A stretch of DNA of 52,989 nt from Clostridium tagluense. GTDB lineage: Bacteria; Bacillota; Clostridia; Clostridiales; Clostridiaceae. The translations under genes were made by a program, and so were the position numbers. This document shows, piece after piece, positions 7,790 to 16,734 of the stretch (positions are counted from its first letter, which is position 1; every line of letters begins with the position of its first letter). The notes under the pieces were generated by a model that searched no databases, was not told the DNA's origin, and worked only from the letters and a program-made list of their open reading frames with translations. The stretch covers positions 1 to 52,989 of the forward strand of contig NZ_BHYK01000029.1 of NCBI RefSeq assembly GCF_003865095.1. The letters run 5' to 3'.

Positions 7790-8068
7790 GTGTATTATAT
7801 TATGGGCATAATTGAGGTAATTCTTGCATTTAGACTTATATTTAAGCTTCTTGGGGCGAATCCTGGGAATACATTTGTATCACTTATCTATACTATTTCA
7901 AAAACTTTTATTGCAACCTTCAGTGGTATTTTTAGATCTGCTGTAAATAAAGGGATAGAAACCAAGTCAGTTTTGGAGCCTACCACTATTATTGCAATGA
8001 TAGTTTATGCGCTTATTGCATATGGAGTAGTAAGGTTAATTGAAATCTTTTCTACCAATAAGCATTGA
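7790..8068 (+). CDS. YggT-family membrane protein, 5' end apparently frameshifted
   Basis: The core reads IMGIIEVILAFRLIFKLLGA followed by NPGNTFVSLIY, then two further hydrophobic segments, which is the YggT arrangement. The only start in frame is GTG 7790 (or ATG 7802). The same frame stays open and protein-like upstream from 7742 (EIYRSKDINFKLRK). The good ribosome binding site GGAGG (7731-7735) precedes ATG 7743, which is one base out of frame and stops at 7788-7790. The most likely reading is a one-base indel near the start codon. YggT proteins are inner-membrane proteins of poorly known function. Confidence 0.7.
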   Translation: MYYIMGIIEVILAFRLIFKLLGANPGNTFVSLIYTISKTFIATFSGIFRSAVNKGIETKSVLEPTTIIAMIVYALIAYGVVRLIEIFSTNKH

Positions 8069-8371
8069 GAGCTGCGATGAAACCTGACGCCTAATCAGGT
8101 CTCTACTAAAATTACAAATTTGTGCGAAAAGCCCACTCCTTCAGGTGTGGGATGGATAGCACTTGCAGACAATCAACGCAAGTATTATAAATAGTACTAA
8201 GTGTATAAAAACATCTATAGCATACAAAAATAAGACTATAATGACTAATATTTTGTATATTGTCCAAGGTATATGAGAAAAATATTATTAATACCTATTG
8301 TATTAGTGAAATTATTAAAAGATATGTAAGACCAAAAACAAACTAGCGACGGAAAGCGAGGTGAATATTCA

Positions 8372-9898
8372 GTGGCAAAAAAAGAACCTAAGCAAAGATT
8401 TGTTTTGAATCTAAAGCTTAAAACTGAAAACTTTGAAGAAGACATATTGGATAAGAGATTTGAAATAGGCAGAAAGATTTATAATTCAGTTTTAGGTAAA
8501 GCCTTAAATAGGTACAATGAAATGATTAAGAGTAGAAAATGGAGAAACAATCAATCTGAATTGTCAAATGTTTATAAAAGCAAATGCGATAAGAAAGAAT
8601 TAAATAAGCTTTGCGCTCCATATTTTCATATTAAAAATGAAATGCTTAAAGAATTTAGGCTAGCTGAATATTCACTCCATCAAGATGTAAAATTAGTTCA
8701 ACATGCATTCAAAGAAAATATAGATAGTTTCACGGCTCAGAAGATTGCATCAAGAGTATGGGAAGCTTTAGAAACTAATATATTTGGTAAAGGCGCGGAG
8801 GTTCATTTTAAAGGCAGAAATAACCCGCTAAATTCATTAGAAGGTAAGTCTAATAAGACTGGAATAAGGTATGACATTGAAACGAATACTTTTAAATGGA
8901 TAGGTTTAAATCTTGAAACAATGCTTAATATAAATAATCAATATGAGATAGATGCTTTGAGGAATAAAATAAGTTTCTGTAGAGTTAAAAGAAAATTTGT
9001 ACGTGGGCAATATAAATATATGCTTCAAATAGTTTTAGATGGGGTAGCTCCTGTTAAGTTTAACAAGGAGACAGGAGAAATTAAAAATAATATAGGAAGT
9101 GGAACTTGCGGAATTGACATAGGTACGCAAACAGTTGCTTTTATTTCTGATTATGATGTTAAGCTATACGAATTGGCTCCACATGTACAAAATATTGAAA
9201 ATGAAAAACGTAGAATTCAAAGGTACATGGATAGAAGCAAACGAGCTACTAATCCTAATAATTTTAGTGAAATTGGAATGATTAAAAAAGGTGTTAAATT
9301 GGAATGGGAATATTCAAAGAAATATGCCAAAGCTAAGAATAAACTTAAGGACCTATATAGGAAACAAAAGGATATAAGAATGCAAGACCATAATATAATG
9401 ACCAATGAAATAGTGAGAAATTGCAGTGTAATCTATGTTGAAGAAATGAATTTTAAAGGTCTTCAAAAGCGTTCCAAAAATACAACTATTAATGAGAAAA
9501 CTAGGAAGATCAACAAGAAAAAGAGATTTGGTAAATCCTTAGCCAATAAAGCACCTAGTAAGTTTTTGGAAATATTAGATAATAAGTTAAGAGCTAAAGG
9601 TGGGAAATACTTTGAAATTAATACAAGGCAAGTGAAAGCTTCGCAATACAACCACCTAAATCAACAATATAATAAAAAGAAGTTATCTCAAAGGTGGAAT
9701 TATTTTGAGTATAATGGACAACAACTTAAAGTCCAGAGGGATATATATTCGGCATACTTAATTAAAAATGTAAATGATGATTTATGCAGCATACATCTTG
9801 ATAATTGTAGTAAGGGTTTTAATAAGTTTTTAGAACTTCATAATAAAGAAATTGAAAGATTGCAAGGATTAGATAATTTGAATAGTATAGGGATTTAG
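8372..9898 (+). CDS. tnpB: TnpB/OrfB-family RNA-guided nuclease lacking the usual zinc ribbon
   Basis: The 508-residue protein has a RuvC-like nuclease split into three motifs: GIDIG (D249), VIYVEEMNFKGL (E357) and VQRDIYSAYLI (D457). All three acidic residues are present, so the nuclease site looks intact. The N-terminal half matches the helical/WED part of TnpB. The segment between motifs II and III normally holds a CxxC...CxxC zinc ribbon; here residues 420-455 (RQVKASQYNHLNQQYNKKKL, then SQRWNYFEYNG) contain no cysteine pairs. TnpB normally uses an omega-RNA encoded at the 3' end of its element to cut donor sites. GCGAGGTG lies upstream, and the start may be GTG 8372 itself. Confidence 0.85.
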   Translation: MAKKEPKQRFVLNLKLKTENFEEDILDKRFEIGRKIYNSVLGKALNRYNEMIKSRKWRNNQSELSNVYKSKCDKKELNKLCAPYFHIKNEMLKEFRLAEYSLHQDVKLVQHAFKENIDSFTAQKIASRVWEALETNIFGKGAEVHFKGRNNPLNSLEGKSNKTGIRYDIETNTFKWIGLNLETMLNINNQYEIDALRNKISFCRVKRKFVRGQYKYMLQIVLDGVAPVKFNKETGEIKNNIGSGTCGIDIGTQTVAFISDYDVKLYELAPHVQNIENEKRRIQRYMDRSKRATNPNNFSEIGMIKKGVKLEWEYSKKYAKAKNKLKDLYRKQKDIRMQDHNIMTNEIVRNCSVIYVEEMNFKGLQKRSKNTTINEKTRKINKKKRFGKSLANKAPSKFLEILDNKLRAKGGKYFEINTRQVKASQYNHLNQQYNKKKLSQRWNYFEYNGQQLKVQRDIYSAYLIKNVNDDLCSIHLDNCSKGFNKFLELHNKEIERLQGLDNLNSIGI

Positions 9899-10070
9899 AT
9901 TTAAAAAAAACGTCTTGAAACGGGCGTTATACTACCGCAAAGGTTGTCAATGGATTGCTTGGTAGTGAAATTCTTAGGGAAAATAATAAGTGTTAATATC
10001 ATTTGTGATATCAAAGAAAGTTATTTAGTACCTAAGAACCCCATGCCTTTAGGCTTGGGAGTTTCAGATA
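9899..10070 (+). ncRNA. Putative omega-RNA / right-end region of the TnpB element
   Basis: The ~170 bp between the tnpB stop and the right-end hairpin has several short palindromes and ends with the hairpin CCCATGCC TTTA GGCTTGGG. In TnpB elements this position encodes the guide RNA scaffold, with the guide being the flanking sequence after the right end. Assignment rests on position and hairpin only. Confidence 0.45.
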
Positions 10071-10190
10071 ATAGAGTTTCAATATTTTCAGATAATTATA
10101 CTTTCTAATATATATGATATAATGTAACATTTTATTTAACAGGTAATATAACTTTTATGTAAGTTAATAAGCTTGAAAGGAAGTGATAAT

Positions 10191-10343
10191 ATGGGTTTAT
10201 TAAGTTGGATAGGTGCAATAGTTGTATTTTTCTGGGTTTTAGGACTTATATTTAGTATTGGCGGCGGAATGATACATTTGTTACTTGTAATAGCTGTTAT
10301 AGTGTTCATAGTAGATATGATTTCAAAAAAAAGAATTAGATAG
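10191..10343 (+). CDS. DUF5670 (lmo0937-type) small membrane protein
   Basis: The protein has 50 residues: MGLLSWIGAIVVFFWVLGL, then IFSIGGGMIH, a hydrophobic helix and a basic tail (KKRIR). It is more divergent than the other copies but keeps the W, LG, IGGG and IH positions. AAAGGAAGTG precedes the ATG and a strong terminator follows, so it is a single-gene unit. Confidence 0.8.
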   Translation: MGLLSWIGAIVVFFWVLGLIFSIGGGMIHLLLVIAVIVFIVDMISKKRIR

Positions 10344-10363
10344 GAAACTATTTCATCAACATG

Positions 10364-10390
10364 AAAGAGCCAGTAGGCTCTTTTTTTTAT
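10364..10390 (+). terminator. Rho-independent terminator
   Basis: AAAGAGCC (10364-10371), loop AGTA, GGCTCTTT and a run of T. It ends the DUF5670 transcript. Confidence 0.9.
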
Positions 10391-10486
10391 TCATACTAAA
10401 ATTCATTGAAAGTTTCAGAAGATAGGCACTGCACAAGGTTTTTAATAAAGGCCCTAGGTTTATAATCTACATGTATCACCAATGGA

Positions 10487-10554
10487 AGTAAAAAATTACA
10501 GTTTTTACTACGACCTCGGAGGTTATTACATAAACTGGAAGTTTATGTTTGCTA
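10487..10554 (-). repeat. Dispersed two-hairpin element, family A, copy A2
   Basis: Read on the minus strand it starts TAGCAAACATAAAC, with hairpin CATAAACTTCCAGTTTATG, then CCGAGGTC, then a degraded second hairpin (GTAAAAACTGTAATTTTTTAC). It lies in the 360-bp gap between two small genes. Nothing else is visible in the gap. Confidence 0.75.
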
Positions 10555-10705
10555 AGCATATTCCCTTCATCTTAATTTAAGATGGGGGCTATTTGACGCT
10601 TACAATACTTATTATATTTATCTAATAAAAATTAACTATTTACAAGGAAATAACTTTCCAATACAGAATAGATATATATAAGACTATTTAAAGGAGGTCA
10701 AAAAT

Positions 10706-10867
10706 ATGTCAAAATTAGAAATTCCAAAAGATAAAGACGAAATAAAGCGACAAATTAAAACCTTACAGGCTCAATTAGTTATAGATGATAAGAAAAGAGA
10801 TAGCAAAAGTAAGCAAATACACCAAGATGAAATTAAAGCCCTTAAAAAAGCTTTAAGTGATAAATAA
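10706..10867 (+). CDS. Small charged coiled-coil protein, 53 residues
   Basis: AAAGGAGGT stands 9 bases before ATG 10706, an excellent initiation signal. The product (MSKLEIPKDKDEIKRQIKTL...) is a Lys-rich helix with hydrophobic residues at heptad-like spacing and no Cys or membrane segment. No family recognised. A hairpin terminator follows about 50 bp downstream. Confidence 0.6.
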   Translation: MSKLEIPKDKDEIKRQIKTLQAQLVIDDKKRDSKSKQIHQDEIKALKKALSDK

Positions 10868-10914
10868 AGATATTAACTATTAATATAGGGCACACAAATA
10901 CTCGTAAAGAAAAA

Positions 10915-10950
10915 GAAAAGGATTAAGGCATTAATGCTTTAATCTTTTTG
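10915..10950 (+). terminator. Probable terminator
   Basis: GATTAAGGCAT and the partly complementary TGCTTTAATC form a hairpin followed by TTTTTGCTTTT. Confidence 0.65.
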
Positions 10951-11454
10951 CTTTTATTACTCAATACCATCCTTAAAAGATTTTTCTTTATAGAACAAAG
11001 GGTACCACATTAAGCTACAAGCTTATTAGGATTATTATAAAACCAATTAAAATATTTTTATTGTTTAATTTAGTGGGTATGGTTATATTAATCTCTTTAG
11101 CAATAGCTTATTAATAGAATAGATGTAAAGAATATTAAATAAAGCTCTCAAAAGCTTACTCCATAGAGAAATTTATGAGGTAAGCTTTCTCTAATTGATT
11201 GAAAATAAACAGAAATTACTTATACTTATAATCATAGAATATAATTACTGTTTTTACCAAGTCACAGTTACCTTATTAAAAGATGTAATTTTTTTCTCCA
11301 TTGTTAATGTTATAATACTTATTGAAAAAGTTTAGAATGTAAGGGTGTTTATGCTTAGTATATAAAGAAAAACTATGTGCATGTACATAACTTACAGTAT
11401 TTTTTCAAATAATATTTTCTATGGTATTCCATAGGTTAACAGGAGGATAAAATT
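10951..11454. other. Gene-free stretch with a terminator-like palindrome and a short repeat
   Basis: AAAGCTTAC near 11150 pairs with GTAAGCTTT near 11180, a possible terminator. The 19-mer CCAAGTCACAGTTACCTTA (11267-11285) recurs exactly at 21315-21333. No gene is visible. The AGGAGG for the helicase gene is at the right end. Confidence 0.5.
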
Positions 11455-13413
11455 TTGCATAAGAAAATAGGGCTCCCTTTTGATTATAAAACAAAAAAAG
11501 AGTTTCCAAGTAAGTTGATGGATTGGATTGGCGATGTTTTTTACGATATTCTTCCGAAACACGGATATGAGATACGTGATGAGCAAATATATACTGCTTT
11601 TCAGCTTGCTGATGCAGTTTGTAATAAAAAAGTTCATCTGGCGGAGGCTGAGGTAGGTACCGGAAAGACTTTCGCCTACTTACTCACTGCAATTGCCTAT
11701 GCTGGTTTTAGCGGAAAACCTGTAGTAATTGCATGTGCCTCGACAGCACTTCAGGAACAGCTGGCAGGGCCAAAGGGAGATATTCAAACACTTTCACGAA
11801 TACTGGGATTAGAAATAGATGCGCCAATGGCAAAGGATCCTCGTCAGTATGTTTGTGATGAGAGAGTTAGTGGAATGGGGGGAGTGTTTGGCGATGCGAC
11901 AGCCTCTGATGAGATTAATCAATGGTTAGTAAGGACTACAAAAGGTGAACGCTCAGAAATGCCGCATATATCCGATAGTGTATGGAGACAGATTGGGTGG
12001 GATGAGACTATGCCCTGTGATGCCTGTCCCAGAAGAGGCTTTTGTAAGCTTGTTAAGGTAAGGGAACATTACAGATCTTCCAAGGATTTAATTATCGCAG
12101 ATCATAGTATCTTTTTTCAGGACCTGTGGACAAGGGATGAAAGAATTGCAGACGGTAAAATGCCTATGCTTCCAGATTACTCGCTGGTGATTTTTGATGA
12201 AGGGCATAAAGTCATACTGCCGGCAGCTATGGGTGCTGGAAGACAAATTCATAAAGAGGATATTGATAATATTATCCTTTGCATAGAGGAAATCCAGGGA
12301 GCAAGAACTTCACTGGGTGTAAGTGTAATTGCTTTGGAACAGGCCACTTCTAACTTTTTCGAAAAACTTAATCAAAACGTAATAGATGATGAGCAATCAG
12401 AGCGTCTGGCGGTTCGCATCGATGATATACTTCTGAAAGCAGCTGATACTTTTCATAAGGCACTAGATCGGTTGCTCTTAGAGATACAAATTGAGGAAGA
12501 GCTATACATAGACGCGCTACCGGAAAGCACGTTACATACCTTTGAAATTCAAATAGAACTATCAATTACAGCCTTAGATAGGTTTGGTAGGAATAAAGGT
12601 AGAGAGGTTATTACTTGGGTAGATAGGGCAGACGGCAGCTTTTGGGTAGTTCCTCGGAATTTGAGCAGTATGCTAGATAAACATTTATTTTTAAAAAAAT
12701 TGCCTGTGGTGTTTACTTCAGGAACTTTAAGTGATGAGGGGGATTTTGGTTACCTTATGAGGACTCTTGGTTTAAAAAATCCAGCAATATCAACGGTTGG
12801 AAGTCCATTTGATATTGAGCAGCAGGTGGTGGTTTATTTACAACAGCCATCCTTTGAGGAAACTGACAGTGCCAAGTTTTCACGCAAAATTAAACAATTA
12901 CTATGTTTGCTGAAAGAAAATGGAGGAAGAGCGCTGATACTTGCGAGCTCTTTGAAGGAAGTCAGGAAAATAAGAAAAGAAATTAGTGGATACGCGCTAC
13001 CTTTTGAAGTTTTATGGGAGGATAAAGGTGAGCGAGGATACCTTGTCCAAAAGTTTCGTGGGGAAGTTACATCTGTATTAGTAGGTTCTACCTTTTGGGA
13101 GGGAATTGATGTGCCCGGGGAGTCTTTATCTCTCGTTGTAGTTTGGCAACTTCCCTTTCCGTCCCTAGACCCTTTGATTGAAATGAGGCGGAAAGAAGCA
13201 GAAGAAGAGGGGATGAACCCACTTATAACCGTTGATTACCCTGAAATGGGATTGAAGTTAAAACAAGGTTGTGGCAGATTAATTAGAACAAAGGATGACC
13301 GTGGAGCAATAGCTGTCATGGACCAAGTAATAGGAACCCCATGGGAAAAGGTGGTTATGAGGGCTCTACCTAGAGGAGCGAAAATAAAAACTTTGGAACA
13401 TAGGGATATTTAA
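11455..13413 (+). CDS. DinG/XPD-family ATP-dependent DNA helicase with iron-sulfur cysteines
   Basis: The 652-residue superfamily 2 helicase starts at TTG 11455 behind AGGAGG. Motif I is GTGKT (68-72) and motif II is DEGH (248-251), the DE-x-H type typical of DinG/XPD. Four cysteines between them (C134, C188, C191, C197) match the 4Fe-4S cluster of XPD-like helicases. Motif VI QGCGRLIRTKDDRG lies near residue 611. Such enzymes unwind forked DNA or R-loops in repair. There is no fused exonuclease domain, so it is closer to E. coli DinG/YoaA than to B. subtilis DinG. It is a single-gene unit. Confidence 0.9.
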   Translation: MHKKIGLPFDYKTKKEFPSKLMDWIGDVFYDILPKHGYEIRDEQIYTAFQLADAVCNKKVHLAEAEVGTGKTFAYLLTAIAYAGFSGKPVVIACASTALQEQLAGPKGDIQTLSRILGLEIDAPMAKDPRQYVCDERVSGMGGVFGDATASDEINQWLVRTTKGERSEMPHISDSVWRQIGWDETMPCDACPRRGFCKLVKVREHYRSSKDLIIADHSIFFQDLWTRDERIADGKMPMLPDYSLVIFDEGHKVILPAAMGAGRQIHKEDIDNIILCIEEIQGARTSLGVSVIALEQATSNFFEKLNQNVIDDEQSERLAVRIDDILLKAADTFHKALDRLLLEIQIEEELYIDALPESTLHTFEIQIELSITALDRFGRNKGREVITWVDRADGSFWVVPRNLSSMLDKHLFLKKLPVVFTSGTLSDEGDFGYLMRTLGLKNPAISTVGSPFDIEQQVVVYLQQPSFEETDSAKFSRKIKQLLCLLKENGGRALILASSLKEVRKIRKEISGYALPFEVLWEDKGERGYLVQKFRGEVTSVLVGSTFWEGIDVPGESLSLVVVWQLPFPSLDPLIEMRRKEAEEEGMNPLITVDYPEMGLKLKQGCGRLIRTKDDRGAIAVMDQVIGTPWEKVVMRALPRGAKIKTLEHRDI

Positions 13414-13442
13414 AATACCACACCTTCTTCAATAGAAGGATC

Positions 13443-13485
13443 TAACCTAAGCAAATTTATTTAATATGCTTAGGTTATAAGATAT
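13443..13485 (+). terminator. Hairpin after the helicase gene
   Basis: TAACCTAAGCA (13443-13453) is perfectly complementary to TGCTTAGGTTA (13467-13477), followed by an AT-rich stretch ending in TTTT. Confidence 0.65.
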
Positions 13486-13543
13486 ATTTTAAAATCATAT
13501 CTTATTTTTTATGAAAAATATAACTGAAAAAGAGGTATAAATT

Positions 13544-13954
13544 ATGATAAAACCAATTGTAAAAGATATATTGTTTTTAGGACAAAAATCAGAAGAGGCA
13601 ACTAAAAATGATATAGTAGTAATTGATGATTTAATAGATACATTAAGTGCAAACTTAGAGCATTGTGTTGGATTGGCTGGTAATATGATTGGAGCAAAAA
13701 AGCGTATATTGGTATTTAATGTAGGCAACCTTATTATGCCTATGATAAATCCAGTTATATTAAAGAAAGAAAAGCTTTATGAAACAGAAGAGAGTTGTTT
13801 ATCTTTAATTGGCTTTAGAAAAACAAAGAGATATGAAATGATAGAGGTGGAGTATCTTGATAGAAATTTTAATAAGCAAAAGAAAGTGTTTAATGGATTT
13901 GCAGCACAAATAATTCAACATGAAATGGATCATTTTGAAGGTGTAATAATCTAA
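13544..13954 (+). CDS. def: Peptide deformylase with altered first motif
   Basis: The 136-residue protein is a short form of the family. The metal site is present: EESCLSL (C85) and QHEMDH (H126, E127, H130). The first motif, normally GxGLAAPQxG, reads VGLAGNMIG (42-50), so the glutamine that stabilises the transition state is replaced by Met48. Deformylases remove the N-formyl group from nascent proteins. Clostridia often carry a second short paralogue like this, and this one may be the accessory copy. Translation initiation follows GAAAAAGAGG. Confidence 0.8.
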   Translation: MIKPIVKDILFLGQKSEEATKNDIVVIDDLIDTLSANLEHCVGLAGNMIGAKKRILVFNVGNLIMPMINPVILKKEKLYETEESCLSLIGFRKTKRYEMIEVEYLDRNFNKQKKVFNGFAAQIIQHEMDHFEGVII

Positions 13955-14199
13955 TTGAATATTTGAAGGAGCAAAAAAATGTACAGGCAGCCTAGTAGCA
14001 AGAACAAACTGTTCCCAGTTTCTTCTATGGGGTCTGGACAGCCATCTAAAAAAAGGTAATAAAGCAGAGACATGGCTAGAATGACCTGTTTGATTAAGAT
14101 TCAAATGAAAATAAGTTGAGTAGAAATGTTTATTGTGAAGCATATTTTCTTTGCATTTATTAGGTTGTCGGTTTGACCCCATTGTAAAATATGGAAGCG

Positions 14200-14362
14200 T
14201 ATGTGGACAGATTTTACTTGCTACCCAGTCAACGAGGTCAAGAATATCAGAAGTCATAGCACCAAAAGATTTTATTTCCTTCTTTCGCCCATTTAAGATA
14301 CAAGCTACGATAACCCTTTTGTGAACATCAAGTCCACAACAATTCTTATAGACTACTTCCAT
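14200..14362 (-). pseudogene. IS110-family transposase, N-terminal fragment
   Basis: Reading from ATG 14362 (behind AAGGATGTG) the protein begins MEVVYKNCCGLDVHKRVIVA, the DEDD-type N-terminus of IS110 transposases (the Asp of GLDVHK is catalytic). Similarity fades after ~50 residues (around VDWVASKICPH), and the rest of the transposase is absent. The frame continues with unrelated sequence. The stretch 13955-14199 holds no gene I recognise. Confidence 0.75.
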
Positions 14363-14489
14363 TAAGAACACATCCTTAAAATAAAATTACCGGTGTAGCC
14401 TCTTTATTAAATTCATAATCTATTCCACGTGCTTTGCGGTTGAGCAAACACAATCTTTGATACATAGAAAGAAGCCAAATCAAGCTCGG

Positions 14490-14555
14490 GGGAAGTAATA
14501 ATAACTGGAAGTTATTAATTTTCTGGACCTCGGAGAGCTAGAGTGGCCCGCTTGC
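14490..14555 (-). repeat. Dispersed hairpin element, family A, copy A3 (variant subtype)
   Basis: It contains the hairpin TAATAACTGGAAGTTATTA (about 14498-14517), then GGACCTCGGAG and CCGCTTGCT. The sequence TTTTCTGGACCTCGGAG is shared with copy A8 near 26836, defining a subtype. The surrounding gap 14372-14752 shows no gene. Confidence 0.65.
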
Positions 14556-14752
14556 TCCTAACAATACCAGGGGTTTAAGGTCATTTTCATATTGTTTCCA
14601 TAATATGTTTTTTGGACAGTCTGGGGTGGTTGGGAAGGAGGAACGACTGAGATTGCTACTAATAAATAAAAGCTATGAATATTGGTGACCATGGATAAAT
14701 TAATCTAAACAGTAAACACTAATAAATATTAAAATCATGCAGGAGAGTAATT

Positions 14753-15142
14753 ATGGATAAGGATGATTTAGTAAGAAAAGCTTATGAAATTAGTGATAGA
14801 TATAATGTAATTTTAAAGGGAAATATAAAAATCTCAAGAGATGTTAACTGCATATTGTTTGCTCATTATTGTAAGAGTAACGTATTTTACAAGGATTTTT
14901 TCAGAGTGTCTAAAGATATTTTTAATGTAAATAGAGTTGCCAATAAGAATTTAAAAGAAATAAAAAAGATTGTGAAGTCAGCCGGCTACAAGAAAGTATG
15001 GACAAAAGGCATTTTCTCTTTATACGGAGATTTAAGACCATTAGCTGCAGAAGCAGGCTTTGGGAAATGGGGAGATAAGGGAATAATTGAAAATGAAGAA
15101 TATGGTACAGATTTTTTAATTACGGCAATATTTTACAAGTAA
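14753..15142 (+). CDS. Small protein resembling part of QueG/reductase proteins
   Basis: The protein has 129 residues; its ATG follows CAGGAGAG. The C-terminal third (GDLRPLAAEAGFGKWGDKGI, then INEEYG-like sequence) resembles the RxLAxxAGLGxxGKNxLLINPEYG segment of epoxyqueuosine reductase and related cobalamin iron-sulfur reductases. The ferredoxin cluster cysteines and the C-terminal domain are missing. It could be a stand-alone domain or a truncated relic; the good ribosome binding site favours expression. Confidence 0.45.
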   Translation: MDKDDLVRKAYEISDRYNVILKGNIKISRDVNCILFAHYCKSNVFYKDFFRVSKDIFNVNRVANKNLKEIKKIVKSAGYKKVWTKGIFSLYGDLRPLAAEAGFGKWGDKGIIENEEYGTDFLITAIFYK

Positions 15143-15451
15143 TGGGATATATTAACCATATAAATGAGGATGCATTCAAGCACACTTAGATATAAATGTG
15201 CAAAAATTATAAAAGAAATTGGTAAAGTATTTAAAAGGAAAGAGATATATATGAAAGAACCGTAAAATATCGGTAATCTAAAAGAGTAAATATAGATTTA
15301 AAAGTTAATAGAAGATTAAAAGTTATAATTGGATTTATGGCTTTTTACTTTTATTTAACTCGGCAAATAGAGATGAAATCATTAGCAAATCATGAGGAGT
15401 GAATTGAAAAGATTCCAATTGAAATTATATGTAAGAGGATAGGTGGTTATT
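15143..15451. other. Gene-free AT-rich stretch
   Basis: No gene or strong hairpin is visible apart from a region near 15315-15350 with weak dyad symmetry (AAAGTTATAAT...CTTTTTACTTTT) that may terminate the upstream transcript. The AGGTGG binding site for the oxidoreductase is at the right end. Confidence 0.4.
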
Positions 15452-16666
15452 ATGGATACACAATATGTAAAAGGAGATTGTATATTTGCAAGAATCAACA
15501 AAACGATAAAACAATATGAGTATTTAACAGAGGATATAGAGACAGAAGTAATGATAATAGGTGGAGGAGTCACTGGGGCAATTTTAGGATACTATTTCAG
15601 TAAAAATAATATTAATTGTGTTATTTTAGAGAAAGCAAGAATAGGTCACGGCAGTACTAGTATAACAACCTCATTACTTCAATATGAGCTTGATAGTAAT
15701 GCTATGGAGTTAAAGTCATATACAAGTATGGAGAATATAATAAAATCATATAAGTTGGGGATAAAGGCATTAGATGAAATTCAAGAGTTTATAGATAAAT
15801 ATGGGAATAGGTGTGATTTTAAAAGAGTAGATAGTTTTTTATATACAGCTAAGAAATTAGAAAAGAAGGGGATGGAAGAAGAATATGATATTAGAAAAGA
15901 GGCTGGATTACCTGTAGAATTTATTGATGAAGATAATAATCCATTTTTATTTGATGTAAAGGGTGGTGTATTAGGTAAAGGTGGAGGAGCTGTATTTGAT
16001 CCCTATAAATTTACTCATCACCTAATTGAGGTGAGTTGTGAAAAGGGATTAAGAGCATATGAAAACACAGAGGTTATAGATGTTAAATATTGCGATGATG
16101 GTGTTACCGTAGAAACTGTGTACGGTCATAAAGTTAAAGGGAAAATTGTTATTGTAGCTACAGGATATAATACAGAACTTTTCACTAAAAGGACTTTTGG
16201 AACTAAGACTACTACATTTAATATTGCAACTAGTCCAATAGATAACATTGAGGATATTTATAAAAACGTAGTTACTAGAGATAACAGAGTTCCTTATAAT
16301 TACTTTAGAACAACTAGAGATAACAGGCTCATAATTGGAGGGGAGGATATAAACTTTATACCAGATATATATAATGAGCAATTATGTAGTAAAAGTTATG
16401 AAACATTAGAACAAAGGCTAAAAAGTTTATTTCCAAATTTAAATATAGAGATAGAATATAGATATTGTGGAGCGTTTGCATCTACGCAAGATAATTTGGG
16501 TTTTATAGGGAAAGATCCGACTAATTCTAAATTATGGTATTGCTTAGGTTATGGGGCAAATGGAATATTATTTGCTATGCTAGGTGGAATGATGTTAAGT
16601 AAATTATATTCTGGAGAAGTAGATAAAGATATGAACCTATTTAAAGTAGATAGATTTGATCATTAA
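15452..16666 (+). CDS. FAD-dependent oxidoreductase of the DAO family
   Basis: I place the start at ATG 15452 (404 residues), behind AGGTGG; a GTG three codons upstream lies within the binding site. A Rossmann dinucleotide-binding motif, VMIIGGGVTGAILGYYFSKN, sits near residue 34 and is followed by the acidic residue ILEK that binds ribose. A C-terminal segment (GYGANGILFAMLGG, near residue 370) is typical of the glycine-oxidase-like DAO fold. No 2Fe-2S Rieske domain follows, unlike longer relatives. The substrate is unknown; amines or amino acids are usual for the family. Confidence 0.8.
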   Translation: MDTQYVKGDCIFARINKTIKQYEYLTEDIETEVMIIGGGVTGAILGYYFSKNNINCVILEKARIGHGSTSITTSLLQYELDSNAMELKSYTSMENIIKSYKLGIKALDEIQEFIDKYGNRCDFKRVDSFLYTAKKLEKKGMEEEYDIRKEAGLPVEFIDEDNNPFLFDVKGGVLGKGGGAVFDPYKFTHHLIEVSCEKGLRAYENTEVIDVKYCDDGVTVETVYGHKVKGKIVIVATGYNTELFTKRTFGTKTTTFNIATSPIDNIEDIYKNVVTRDNRVPYNYFRTTRDNRLIIGGEDINFIPDIYNEQLCSKSYETLEQRLKSLFPNLNIEIEYRYCGAFASTQDNLGFIGKDPTNSKLWYCLGYGANGILFAMLGGMMLSKLYSGEVDKDMNLFKVDRFDH

Positions 16667-16734
16667 ACTTACTATTAATAATATTAGATTTAAAAAAGTA
16701 AAAATTTAACACATACATTACAAATAAAACCAGA

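Larger units (their letters stand above)
8125..10075 (+). mobile_element. IS200/IS605-type element with TnpB only
   Basis: The left side carries a subterminal hairpin (CCCACTCC...GGTGTGGG, ~8132-8151). The right side carries a matching one (CCCATGCC TTTA GGCTTGGG, ~10040-10060) shortly after tnpB. Imperfect hairpins near both ends are characteristic of IS200/IS605 elements. There is no tnpA (Y1 transposase), so the copy would depend on a TnpA supplied elsewhere. The exact ends are not determined. It separates the YggT gene from the last DUF5670 gene of the cluster. Confidence 0.75.

Noticed and set aside
13805-14199. Remainder of the minus-strand frame that includes the IS110 fragment
   Set aside because: Beyond ~50 residues it no longer resembles a transposase and it overlaps the deformylase gene, so only the N-terminal part is annotated.
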